From contig NZ_CAKRCF010000043.1 in the NCBI RefSeq assembly GCF_934307085.1, positions 1 to 24,839 on the forward strand: a DNA stretch of 24,839 nucleotides. The letters run 5' to 3'. The notes beneath the pieces are model-generated. The model had not been told where the DNA came from, did no database searches, and worked only from the letters and a program-made list of their open reading frames with translations. Positions 8,655 through 16,363 of this stretch are shown one piece after another (position 1 is the first letter of the stretch; each line of letters begins with the position of its first letter). Origin of the DNA: an uncultured Anaerobutyricum sp. GTDB taxonomy: Bacteria > Bacillota > Clostridia > Lachnospirales > Lachnospiraceae. Position numbers and translations under genes: made by a program.

Positions 8655-9860
8655 TTATAATACTATATTTCCCATTATATTGCAAGGGAAAGTTTCTTTA
8701 TATCTCCGATAATCCTCGGCATTTTCCCGCAGCTTTTCTACTTCTTCTTTGATGCATTGTACAGTGTAATCTATTTCTTCTGTGGTATTTTGATAACCGA
8801 TTGTAAGCCGCAATGTACCGTGTGCAAGCTTTGCAGGAACTCCCATTGCAGTAAGAACGTGAGATGGAGAAGCATCTCCTGTACTGCAGGCGGAGGCAGC
8901 AGAAGCACAAATATTTTTTTCGTCTAATAAAAGTAATAACTCATTACCTTCGACAAATTGAAAGCTGATATTACAATTTCCCGCCAGTCTTTTTGTACGG
9001 CTTCCATTTAAGCGGCAGTACGGTATTTCTCTCTGTAATCTCTCTATTAAATGATTTCTTAATTGCTGAATCTGTTCTTCTCGCTCTTTTCTTGTGGTAA
9101 ATGCAATTTCTGCCGCTTTTCCCATTCCAATAATTCCTGGAACATTTTCTGTGCCTGCCCGATGATTTCTTTCCTGTTTACCGCCGTGGATGTATGCAGG
9201 AAGGGGTACATTTTTGCGGATATAAAGGAAACCCACGCCTTTTGGACCATTAAATTTATGAGCACTCGCACTTAAGAAATCAATATTTTCTTGTTTTACA
9301 TCTATTTGGAGATGTCCATATGCCTGTACGGCATCTGTATGGAATAATATTCCTTCCTTTTTTGCGATTTTTCCGATTTGAGTTATCGGCTGTATCGTTC
9401 CTACTTCATTGTTGGCATACATGATTGAAATAAGTATCGTGTCCTTTCGTATTGCTTTTTCAAGAACGTCAAGTCGGACACATCCCCATTCGTCCACAGC
9501 AAGATACGTCACTTCAAATCCCTGTTTTTCCAGATAGGCACAGCTATTTAATATGGCATGGTGTTCGATTTTGCTTGTAATGATATGCTGTCCTTTTTCT
9601 TTTAACGCCTGCGCTGCTGCTTTTAGCACCCAGTTATCAGACTCTGTTCCTCCTGATGTAAAATAAATTTCTTCTGCTGATGCATGCAATGTTTTTGCTA
9701 TCTGTTCACGGACATTTTCTATCATGTTACGATTTTCTGAGGACATTTGATAGACTCCAGAAGGATTTCCATATTTCTCACAAAAATACGGTCGCATTGC
9801 CGCTTCCACTTCCGGGTGCACTGGAGTCGTAGCTGCATTGTCAAGATAAATCTGCTTCAT
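8655..9860 (-). CDS. Cysteine desulfurase (NifS/IscS family)
   Basis: A 401-residue PLP enzyme that takes sulfur from cysteine as a protein-bound persulfide for Fe-S clusters or tRNA thiolation. The N-terminal YLDNAATTPVHP is the family hallmark. The PLP lysine is K202 in SASAHKFNGPKG, with the ring-stacking histidine in KIEHHAIL (about 100-101) and D176/Q179 in HTDAVQAYG. The persulfide cysteine is C325 in SAASACSTGDASPSHVL; the short loop there is of the NifS/IscS (group I) type. The last 20 or so residues beyond the usual end are not conserved. GAGGAAAA precedes the ATG at 9860. No IscU, ThiI or MnmA gene is adjacent, so the sulfur acceptor is unknown. Confidence 0.95.
   Translation of the reverse strand: MKQIYLDNAATTPVHPEVEAAMRPYFCEKYGNPSGVYQMSSENRNMIENVREQIAKTLHASAEEIYFTSGGTESDNWVLKAAAQALKEKGQHIITSKIEHHAILNSCAYLEKQGFEVTYLAVDEWGCVRLDVLEKAIRKDTILISIMYANNEVGTIQPITQIGKIAKKEGILFHTDAVQAYGHLQIDVKQENIDFLSASAHKFNGPKGVGFLYIRKNVPLPAYIHGGKQERNHRAGTENVPGIIGMGKAAEIAFTTRKEREEQIQQLRNHLIERLQREIPYCRLNGSRTKRLAGNCNISFQFVEGNELLLLLDEKNICASAASACSTGDASPSHVLTAMGVPAKLAHGTLRLTIGYQNTTEEIDYTVQCIKEEVEKLRENAEDYRRYKETFPCNIMGNIVL
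8657..8685 (-). promoter_or_regulatory. Promoter of tRNA-Arg inside the cysteine desulfurase 3' end
   Basis: TTGCAA (8680-8685), a 17-base spacer and TATTAT (8657-8662) on the minus strand. The -35 and spacer overlap the last codons of the upstream gene, so the tRNA can be made independently. Confidence 0.65.
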
Positions 9861-10061
9861 AGCTTTTCCTCTTTTCTATAATTTATTTATAGCTATTCAG
9901 ATTTAATACTACTGAAAAGATATTTATTACTTTCTCATCATTTTTTAACTAGATTTATGTTCATTTAAATGATGCCTATTATGTTAAAAATTAATATGAA
10001 AAAATAGTCACTTGAATATAACAAATCCTCTTACAAACACATTTTTATAAATGATTTCCGA

Positions 10062-10088
10062 ATAGTTACTTTTCTTTTCACATACAAT
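10062..10088 (+). promoter_or_regulatory. Candidate sigma-E/sigma-K-type sporulation promoter
   Basis: ATA at 10062-10064, a 16-base spacer and CATACAAT at 10081-10088 match the mother-cell sigma-E pattern (ATA, 16-18 bases, CATACAAT). It sits about 30 bases before the SpoVB-like gene, which is sigma-E-controlled in Bacillus. No sigma-A promoter is obvious here. Confidence 0.5.
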
Positions 10089-10116
10089 CAAATAACCCTT
10101 TGCCTGCGGTGTTACT

Positions 10117-11835
10117 ATGTCATACAAAAAAACAATTTTTACTGGAACATTAATCTTAACTCTCTCCGGTTTTCTGGCAAGAATACTCGGATTCTATAAC
10201 AGAATATTCCTATCAAACCTGATTGGTGCAAAGGAATTAGGAATTTATCAGCTTATTTTTCCAATATATATGCTTTGCTTTTCTTTGTGTTGTCATGGAT
10301 TTGAGACTGGCATTTCTAATCTTACTTCGCGTTTTTTTGCAAAGGGACAAAAAAAGAACGCTCACCATCTTGTCCGACTTGGCTGCCTTCTGTCTTTTTG
10401 TCTCTCTATTCTATTAATGTTTTTTCTTTTTGAAAGCGCAGATTATTTAAGTATCTTCATATTAAAAGAAGCTTCTGCCGCTCCTCCTTTGAAAATTGCT
10501 GCTCTTTCCCTACCTTTTGTGTCAATAAAAGCCTGTCTTCACGGCTATTATATTGGTCTAAACCGCTCTAGCATTCCGGCAGTTAGTCAGATTGTAGAGC
10601 AGATTACCCGAGTGGGCGGCATTTATCTTCTGTCGATTTCTGTTTTTATTATGGGAGCAGATGCGAGAATTGCTGCCTGGGGAATGGTTCTTGGTGAAGC
10701 TGTGTCCACTATTTATACTATTCTTGCCTACTTTCATACACTGTTTTCCGAAAAGAGCACCTTTTTCCAGAAAAATTTTCAGAAAAACAATTCAAATAAA
10801 ATGAATCAAAATAAAAATAAGCAAAACAAAAAGATTACAAATACAAAAAATAAAAATAAAATAAGTCCAAACAAAAACAGTCAAAGTAGAACCCTAAAAA
10901 ATTATAACAAGAAATATACTGATAAAAGAACATTCTCCCATCCAACAAATTCTTTCGTTCTTTCTACAAAAGAATTTCTACGCCACTTTTTTTCTTTTAG
11001 TATCCCTATTTCCGTGAATCATTTCTGCCTTACGATTATCAGTAGTTTAGAAACAATACTTATCCCTTTTATGCTTAAAATATTTTTTCACAGCCACACA
11101 CAGGCATTAGAAACTTACGGTACGTTAACCGGGATGGCCCTGCCTTTTCTCTTCTTTCCTGCTACCATCGTAAATTCTTTATCTGTCATGCTCATGCCTG
11201 CAATTTCTTCCGCTTATGACCAAAAGCAGCATAAGCAAATGGAAAATACCATCTCTGTCAGCCTGCATTTTTGTCTTATTATCGGTATTTTCAGTACATT
11301 CGCCTTTCTTATTTACGGAACAGTGCTTGGCGAAACCATTTTCCACAGCAAAGAAGCGGGACAGTATGTCTACTCTTTTTCCTTGTTATGTCCATTTATG
11401 TATGCAGCACAGACTACTTCCAGTATTTTAAATGGTTTTGGTAAGACGAAGCAAACTCTTTATCACAACCTTTTAGGTGTAGGCATACGAATTTTTTTTA
11501 TTCTGCTTCTCATTCCTTCAAAAGGAATTTTGGGTTATCTCGTCGGACTTCTCGCAGGATACAGTCTCCAGCTTCTCCTAAATTTATTTCGTATCTATCA
11601 GACAGTACCTTTTTATTTTTCCGCTGAAAAGACATTGCTATTCCCTGTTATAACAGCAATCGGCGGAGGCATTCTCTCCAAAAAGTTCTGGAAAATCGCC
11701 TCCGCCGCACTACCACTTTCTTCTTTTTATATTTTAGCAATGAGTGGGTTTCTTTATTTTCTTTTTTTTACTTTGTGTCAGCTTTTACATGAGCATCTTT
11801 TTACACAATCCGGGCAATCTGCTCGCATAAAATAA
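10117..11835 (+). CDS. SpoVB/MATE-fold polysaccharide flippase family protein
   Basis: A 572-residue membrane protein with about 14 hydrophobic segments, of the SpoVB/MurJ-like lipid-linked precursor transporters. The start GTLILTLSGFLARILGFYNRI with SNLIGAKELGIYQLIFPIY is typical of SpoVB, which is needed for spore cortex in Bacillus. Other conserved segments are SIPISVNH and LNGFGKTKQTLYHNLLG. Residues about 217-275, in the central cytosolic linker, are an unusual Asn/Lys/Gln-rich low-complexity insertion (A-rich DNA at about 10765-10940) not normally seen there. The ribosome site is weak (only GGTG before the ATG). The 3' end overlaps the 3' end of the convergent rlmH gene by 35 bases. The mother-cell promoter pattern upstream supports a sporulation role. 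Confidence 0.85.
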   Translation: MSYKKTIFTGTLILTLSGFLARILGFYNRIFLSNLIGAKELGIYQLIFPIYMLCFSLCCHGFETGISNLTSRFFAKGQKKNAHHLVRLGCLLSFCLSILLMFFLFESADYLSIFILKEASAAPPLKIAALSLPFVSIKACLHGYYIGLNRSSIPAVSQIVEQITRVGGIYLLSISVFIMGADARIAAWGMVLGEAVSTIYTILAYFHTLFSEKSTFFQKNFQKNNSNKMNQNKNKQNKKITNTKNKNKISPNKNSQSRTLKNYNKKYTDKRTFSHPTNSFVLSTKEFLRHFFSFSIPISVNHFCLTIISSLETILIPFMLKIFFHSHTQALETYGTLTGMALPFLFFPATIVNSLSVMLMPAISSAYDQKQHKQMENTISVSLHFCLIIGIFSTFAFLIYGTVLGETIFHSKEAGQYVYSFSLLCPFMYAAQTTSSILNGFGKTKQTLYHNLLGVGIRIFFILLLIPSKGILGYLVGLLAGYSLQLLLNLFRIYQTVPFYFSAEKTLLFPVITAIGGGILSKKFWKIASAALPLSSFYILAMSGFLYFLFFTLCQLLHEHLFTQSGQSARIK

Positions 11836-12253
11836 GGCGCATCATCTGATGTGGAAAGGTCAGTGCCGAAAAACTCAACTTTTCATTTGCACGTCTTACT
11901 ACTTTATCTGCAAGACCTAACGAACCACCGATGATGAAAATGATATCTGATGATGCATTAGAAAACACTTTCTCCATCTGCTTTTTCCATTCCGACGTAC
12001 TGTAATGCTTCCCGTCTATACAAAGAGCAACGACATAATCTTCCTCTTTTATCTTACTTAAAATACGTTCTCCTTCTATTTCCCGAATCTGTCTTTCCAC
12101 AGAAGCAGGACACTGATCAGGTGTCGGTTCATCAGGACATTCTACTATCTCCATCGGATATTTTTTTCGGATTTCTTTTACATAAGAGGCAATACCGTCT
12201 CTGAAAAAATCTTCCTTTACTCTGCCAACACAGATTATTTTAATTCCTGTCAT
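11801..12253 (-). CDS. rlmH: RlmH, 23S rRNA pseudouridine-1915 N3-methyltransferase lacking its C-terminal tail
   Basis: A 150-residue SPOUT-fold protein. The order of motifs is canonical: IKIICVGRVKEDFFRDGIASY at the start, EGERILSKI, LCIDGKHYSTSEW, the SAM-binding knot IIFIIGGSLGLADKVV, then LSFSALTFPHQMMRLILCEQIARIV and a stop. RlmH normally continues for about 13-15 more residues ending in (N/E)xPYH(K/R). That tail is absent, and no remnant is readable downstream in any frame, because the DNA there codes for the convergent flippase. In E. coli RlmH the tail of one subunit supplies residues essential for catalysis in the other, so a homodimer of this protein should be inactive. The paralogue at 7900-8343 has the tail but no SAM motif. 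Its start lies 5 bases after the yugP-like stop, so the two are one operon. Confidence 0.88.
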   Translation of the reverse strand: MTGIKIICVGRVKEDFFRDGIASYVKEIRKKYPMEIVECPDEPTPDQCPASVERQIREIEGERILSKIKEEDYVVALCIDGKHYSTSEWKKQMEKVFSNASSDIIFIIGGSLGLADKVVRRANEKLSFSALTFPHQMMRLILCEQIARIV

Positions 12254-12258
12254 ATCTC

Positions 12259-12969
12259 TTAATCATCCCTGCGACCGCCAAATAATAAAAGGAGGCGCAG
12301 AAGCTGTAAAATAGAAGAAGCTGCTGCTGCAACGTAAGTAAGTGCTGCTGCAGTAAGAACCTTTCTTGCTCCGGAAATCTCATCATCATAAAGGATATGA
12401 GAATTACCAAGAATCTTTAATGCTCTTGAAGAAGCGTTAAACTCTACCGGCAGTGTGACAAGCTGAAATATCACAGTAAGTGAAAACAGTAATACACCAA
12501 GCATAATTAATGTATGACTTCCTCCAAGCACAATTCCGATTAAAATAAGCGGCCAGGAGATTGTCGCACCAAAGTTTACTACCGGCACAATCGCACCACG
12601 AATTTTAAGCGGTGCATAACTTTCTGCATCTTGAATCGCATGTCCACATTCATGTGCAGCTACACCAATTGCGGCTACAGAACTGGAACGAAATGTTGCA
12701 TCCGATAAATTCAGAACTCTGTTTGACGGGTCATAATTATCTGTTAAATCACCAGAAATATGACGAATCTCCACATCATAGATCCCTGCTCCGTGAAGGA
12801 TTTTCTCTGCCGCTTCTGCAGCAGTAATTCCTGAATGACTTCTTACTTTATTAAACTTTGCATAAGTAGACTTTACCCTTGCTGACGCAAGTAGACAAAT
12901 CACCATACCGATTATAACTAAAATATATGTTGGATCCCAGTACATCCCATAATATCCGCCATAATACAT
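12259..12969 (-). CDS. YugP-type membrane zinc metallopeptidase
   Basis: A 236-residue membrane protein of the neutral zinc metallopeptidase (YugP) family, at the usual length. The N-terminus is Tyr/Gly-rich (MYYGGYYGMYWDPTYILVII) and leads into the first membrane segment. The zinc site is H106-E107-x-x-H110 in VAAHECGHAIQDAESYAP, and the likely third ligand is E176 in LPVEFNASSRAL. Further membrane segments lie at about 135-170 and near the C-terminus. GGAGGTG precedes the ATG. It is followed within 5 bases by rlmH. Substrate unknown. Confidence 0.92.
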   Translation of the reverse strand: MYYGGYYGMYWDPTYILVIIGMVICLLASARVKSTYAKFNKVRSHSGITAAEAAEKILHGAGIYDVEIRHISGDLTDNYDPSNRVLNLSDATFRSSSVAAIGVAAHECGHAIQDAESYAPLKIRGAIVPVVNFGATISWPLILIGIVLGGSHTLIMLGVLLFSLTVIFQLVTLPVEFNASSRALKILGNSHILYDDEISGARKVLTAAALTYVAAAASSILQLLRLLLLFGGRRDD

Positions 12970-13038
12970 AGACTACACCTCCAATTTTAAATTAACAAAC
13001 AATTTTCCTATATTTATAGGGTTTCTACATTATTCCAG

Positions 13039-13057
13039 ATTATAGTATTTCTATAAT
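13039..13057. other. Short inverted repeat upstream of yugP-like gene
   Basis: ATTATAG and CTATAAT, 7 bases each, are separated by 5. They lie between the flavin-reductase-like stop and the yugP-like start, with a second palindrome CCTATATTTATAGG at about 13006-13019. Either could be an operator or a weak terminator. Confidence 0.3.
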
Positions 13058-13071
13058 TATAAATATCTTGT

Positions 13072-13584
13072 TTATTTCTCAATACGATATGCAGCAACTA
13101 CTTCTGCTGTATACATATGATGATAATCTTTTTCTGGATACCATCTTCCATCTACTTCCGTATCAATAAACTCCTCTGGATTTAACTGTGTTTCCATAAG
13201 CTTCTTGCAGACAAATACCATTGTTCCTTCTTCAAAAGTAGGCTCTCCTTCTTCTGTCTCCACTACGTGGAAATTTACCTTACTAATTTTATCTTCATCT
13301 CTTCCAGATACCTTTCCAAGATAGCCCATCTCCTGTTTACGCTCACCGTCAAAGAATGTCAGTGTAAATGTATCTCCTGCATCAACAAATTCCTTTGTAA
13401 AACGCTGTGGACGAATACCAACAGTCACTACATTTTTTCCCCAGAAAACGCCCATCATTCCCCAGGAAGCTGTCATTGTATTTACCTTGCCTTCTTTCTT
13501 GGCAGAAATGAGCATCCAATCCTGACCAATTCTCTGAAATGGGTTTACATTTGCCTTTGTTACATCAATTTTTTCGAACTTCAT
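13072..13584 (-). CDS. Flavin reductase-like FMN-binding split-barrel protein
   Basis: A 170-residue protein of the flavin reductase-like family. The FMN-binding core is visible as MLISAKKEGKVNTMTASWGM followed by VTVGIRPQRFTKEFVDAGDTF and LTFFDGERKQEMGYLGKVSGRDEDK, the pattern of the DIM6/NTAB-type split barrels. The C-terminal half (EGTMVFVCKKLMETQLNPEEF, then YHHMYTAEVVAAYRI) fits the closing strands. I use the ATG at 13582-13584, which has AGGAGG upstream, rather than one ten codons earlier. It is probably monocistronic. Its physiological partner is unknown; in anaerobes such proteins are usually described as flavoredoxin-like electron carriers or flavin reductases. Confidence 0.88.
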   Translation of the reverse strand: MKFEKIDVTKANVNPFQRIGQDWMLISAKKEGKVNTMTASWGMMGVFWGKNVVTVGIRPQRFTKEFVDAGDTFTLTFFDGERKQEMGYLGKVSGRDEDKISKVNFHVVETEEGEPTFEEGTMVFVCKKLMETQLNPEEFIDTEVDGRWYPEKDYHHMYTAEVVAAYRIEK

Positions 13585-13743
13585 TATAATATTCCTCCTA
13601 AAAATACATTCCAATCTATTTAAATATATTTACATATAATCAAATATTCACTTACTATGATATATAGCAACTTTTCAGTAAAAATAATAAAATATGCTTA
13701 TTTTCATTATCATTTCAAGATTACCGTCTCACTAAGACTTATT

Positions 13744-14820
13744 TTAGTAATCCAGTTTTTTTGCTGCCTCTACAATCATTTCTTCTGTCACAACATATGG
13801 ATAATGCTCTAAATCTTCATCTTTTACCATAAATGGCGCACATTTTGCTACTTCATCTACCGTAACACCAACTTCTGAAAGCTTTGTTGGAAGACCTACT
13901 GTCTCATTAAATGCGATAAGCTTCTCACATTCTTCCTTTTTTCCATCAATGGTAAGTAATAACAATACACCAAAACCGACAACAACACCATGCAGATGGT
14001 CTTCATCAAATCCTGGCAAATTGCAAAGTCCATAGAAGAAAGCATGTGCTACTCCTCCATTATAGTCCATCGTATGTTCTCTTGCTACGAGCAAGGAAAC
14101 CCAGCCTGCAGTGATAATAATGTCAAGGGCAACCTGCTCTAACGCATAGGACGCAACTCCTTGTTCATTATCTTTTAGTGCCTGTGCACCGTGCTCTACC
14201 ATCGCTTCCATGCACATACGGCTAAGCTGTACACCCATCGCCTTAAAATGTTCTAACTTCTCGCCCCTTGCAGAAATGCTTACTTCATAATACTTTGCAT
14301 AAGTATCCCCAATTCCTGCCCAGAGATATTCTTTTGGTGCATTGGCAATAATTTCCGTATCAATAAATACATGTTTTGCCGGCTCTAAAAAATGTACAAA
14401 CTTGCAAAATGTTCCGTCTTCCTTATATACAATGGAAACTGCGGAAGTTGGGGCACAGTTTGATGCTATCGTAGGAAACGAAAAATATGGCTTTTCAAAA
14501 TCGATACTCACAAGCTTGCAAGTATCTATCGCCTTTCCTCCTCCAACAGCAAATATCATATCTGCCTGCTGTACTGCTTCTAACTGTTCTAACTTTTTCG
14601 CATTGTTAAATGTACACTCTCCCCCAAACCATACAAAATCAAGGACCTCAATTCCTGTATCCCTCACCGCGGCAAGCAGTTTATCCTTTGCAGCTGCCAT
14701 CGCTTTCTTACCGCCAATAACAACTGCCTTCTTTCCATAAATATGACATTGCTTTTCAATCTGTCTATATGCTTTTGGCCCTACCGTATACGGTGGAACC
14801 TGCACTGAATAATTCTCCAT
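13744..14820 (-). CDS. Glycerol dehydrogenase-like iron/zinc-containing alcohol dehydrogenase
   Basis: A 358-residue enzyme of the glycerol dehydrogenase branch of the metal-dependent alcohol dehydrogenases. The NAD-binding motif is MIFAVGGGKAIDTCK (about 85-100) and the substrate-side motif is FPTIASNCAPTSAVSIVY. Metal ligands expected from the family are the aspartate in LWAGIGDTYAKYYE and the histidines in GGVAHAFFYGL and EDHLHGVVVGFG; all three are present. The exact substrate (glycerol, butanol or another small alcohol/aldehyde) cannot be assigned. I use the ATG at 14820 with AAAGGAG seven bases upstream; an in-frame ATG at 14862 lies before the promoter's transcription start. It is divergent from the aminotransferase, sharing a 144-base control region. 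Confidence 0.88.
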   Translation of the reverse strand: MENYSVQVPPYTVGPKAYRQIEKQCHIYGKKAVVIGGKKAMAAAKDKLLAAVRDTGIEVLDFVWFGGECTFNNAKKLEQLEAVQQADMIFAVGGGKAIDTCKLVSIDFEKPYFSFPTIASNCAPTSAVSIVYKEDGTFCKFVHFLEPAKHVFIDTEIIANAPKEYLWAGIGDTYAKYYEVSISARGEKLEHFKAMGVQLSRMCMEAMVEHGAQALKDNEQGVASYALEQVALDIIITAGWVSLLVAREHTMDYNGGVAHAFFYGLCNLPGFDEDHLHGVVVGFGVLLLLTIDGKKEECEKLIAFNETVGLPTKLSEVGVTVDEVAKCAPFMVKDEDLEHYPYVVTEEMIVEAAKKLDY

Positions 14821-14844
14821 AACGTACTCCTTTCTGTCCGTTTT

Positions 14845-14873
14845 ATTATAGTAAAGTAACACTTAACCGTCAA
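14845..14873 (-). promoter_or_regulatory. Strong sigma-A promoter of the glycerol dehydrogenase-like gene
   Basis: TTGACG (14868-14873) and TATAAT (14845-14850) on the minus strand with a 17-base spacer. The start would lie about 20 bases before the chosen ATG, which settles the start-codon choice. Confidence 0.85.
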
Positions 14874-14964
14874 TATGCGATTGGTGTTCTTGTTCTTTCC
14901 CATCTCGTATGATACACTCATAGAGACTATTAATCTAATTCATACACAAAAAAGGAGTCTACCT

Positions 14965-16149
14965 ATGCTAAACAAACAATATACATCAATGTTACAGGAA
15001 AAAGACGTTATTTTTGAAATATTCCAGTATGCCACCGAACGAGCAAAAATTGTCGGAGCAGAGAACATTTATGATTTCAGTCTCGGAAATCCTTCCGTAC
15101 CTGCACCTTCTATTGTAAATGAAACAATTGTCCAAAAAGTGAACACATTAGACCCATTGGCACTTCACGGATACAGTCCTAGTTTTGGAATCATGGAAAC
15201 CCGCGAGAAAATCGTTGCTTCCCTGAATAAAAAATACGGTTCCTCCTATAAAGCTGCTAATATTTTTATGGCAATCGGTGCTGCCGGTGCGTTAGCCCAT
15301 GCACTTCGTGCTGTAACAAATCCAGGAGATGAAATCATTACATTTGCTCCTTGTTTTTCTGAATACAAACCATACACATTCGGAGCTGGGTTAAAACTTA
15401 CCATTATCCCGGCAGATATTGATACATTCCAAATTAATTTTGAGGCATTTGAAGCACAGTTAAACGAAAATGTTTCTGCTGTTTTAATCAATTCCCCAAA
15501 CAATCCATCCGGAATTGTTTACTCTACCGAAACTATTAAAAAGCTGGCAGCTATTTTAACAGAAAAATCAAAAGAATTCGGACATACGATTTATCTTATC
15601 TCCGATGAGCCATATCGTGATATTATTTTTGAAGGAGTCGATGCCCCTTATGTGGCAAACTATTATCAAAACACACTGACCTGTTATTCTTTTAGTAAGT
15701 CCATTTCTCTTCCAGGCGAACGTATCGGTTATCTTGCCGTACATTCAGAATGTGCAGAGGCTGATAAGATTATCGAAATCTGTCCGCAAATTTCCCGTAC
15801 TATCGGACAAAACGGTGCTGCTTCCCTGATGCAGAGAACTGTAGCAGACGTATGTAATTATACTTCAGATTTAAGCGTATATGAAACAAATAAAAAGATA
15901 CTTTTTGAAGCTCTTCAGGATTATGGCTATCACTGCGTAGAACCCGGTGGAACTTTCTATATGTTCCCACGTTCCTTAGAATCAGATTCACAGGCATTTT
16001 GCAAAAAAGCAATGGAAAAAGACTTAATGCTTGTTCCTGGAGATATCTTTGGATGCCCAGGACATTTCCGTATCGCATACTGCGTACCAACAAAGAGAGT
16101 GGAAAAAGCTCTTCCGATATTCAAGAAACTGGCAGAGGAATATCGATAG
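14965..16149 (+). CDS. Class I/II PLP-dependent aminotransferase
   Basis: A 394-residue fold-type I aminotransferase related to aspartate/aromatic aminotransferases. Visible motifs are YDFSLGNPSVPAP near the N-terminus, LHGYSPSFGIMETREKI, INSPNNPSG (cofactor-side asparagine), ISDEPYRDI (Asp/Tyr of the PLP site), the PLP lysine in CYSFSKSISLPGERIGYLAV, and the substrate-binding arginine in GHFRIAYCVP. AAAGGAG precedes the ATG at 14965; a longer frame from 14875 has no ribosome site and no conservation. It starts divergently from the glycerol dehydrogenase-like gene. It transfers amino groups between an amino acid and a keto acid in the cytosol; the exact amino acid is not determined by these motifs. 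Palindromic element B follows it. Confidence 0.92.
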   Translation: MLNKQYTSMLQEKDVIFEIFQYATERAKIVGAENIYDFSLGNPSVPAPSIVNETIVQKVNTLDPLALHGYSPSFGIMETREKIVASLNKKYGSSYKAANIFMAIGAAGALAHALRAVTNPGDEIITFAPCFSEYKPYTFGAGLKLTIIPADIDTFQINFEAFEAQLNENVSAVLINSPNNPSGIVYSTETIKKLAAILTEKSKEFGHTIYLISDEPYRDIIFEGVDAPYVANYYQNTLTCYSFSKSISLPGERIGYLAVHSECAEADKIIEICPQISRTIGQNGAASLMQRTVADVCNYTSDLSVYETNKKILFEALQDYGYHCVEPGGTFYMFPRSLESDSQAFCKKAMEKDLMLVPGDIFGCPGHFRIAYCVPTKRVEKALPIFKKLAEEYR

Positions 16150-16183
16150 TATCATTATAAAACAGCCGAAACTATTTTCTGAA

Positions 16184-16325
16184 AAAATAAAAAAAGATGT
16201 TTTTATAACTTTGTGCTGTGGAGTTTCAACCATAAAAACTTCAGACTCATTTTTCTGAAGTTTCTACTTTACTCGGTAAAACAAATTGTTTAACACAATG
16301 AAATAAAAACATCTTTTTATTTTAG
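16184..16325. repeat. Palindromic element copy B (short form, no outer ends)
   Basis: The core (16207-16302) contains CTTTGTGCTGTGGAG and ends TTTAACACAATG, matching copy A. Private arms are a perfect 16-bp pair at 16191-16206 and 16303-16318, extended by A/T-rich imperfect pairing to about 16184 and 16325. The apical hairpin is AAACTTCAG / CTGAAGTTT, so both sides of this stem have changed together compared with copy A. It lies between the convergent aminotransferase and GGDEF/EAL genes and probably ends both transcripts. Confidence 0.78.
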
Positions 16326-16363
16326 ACTTTTATTTATAACTTGTGAAGCATAATAAAATAATT

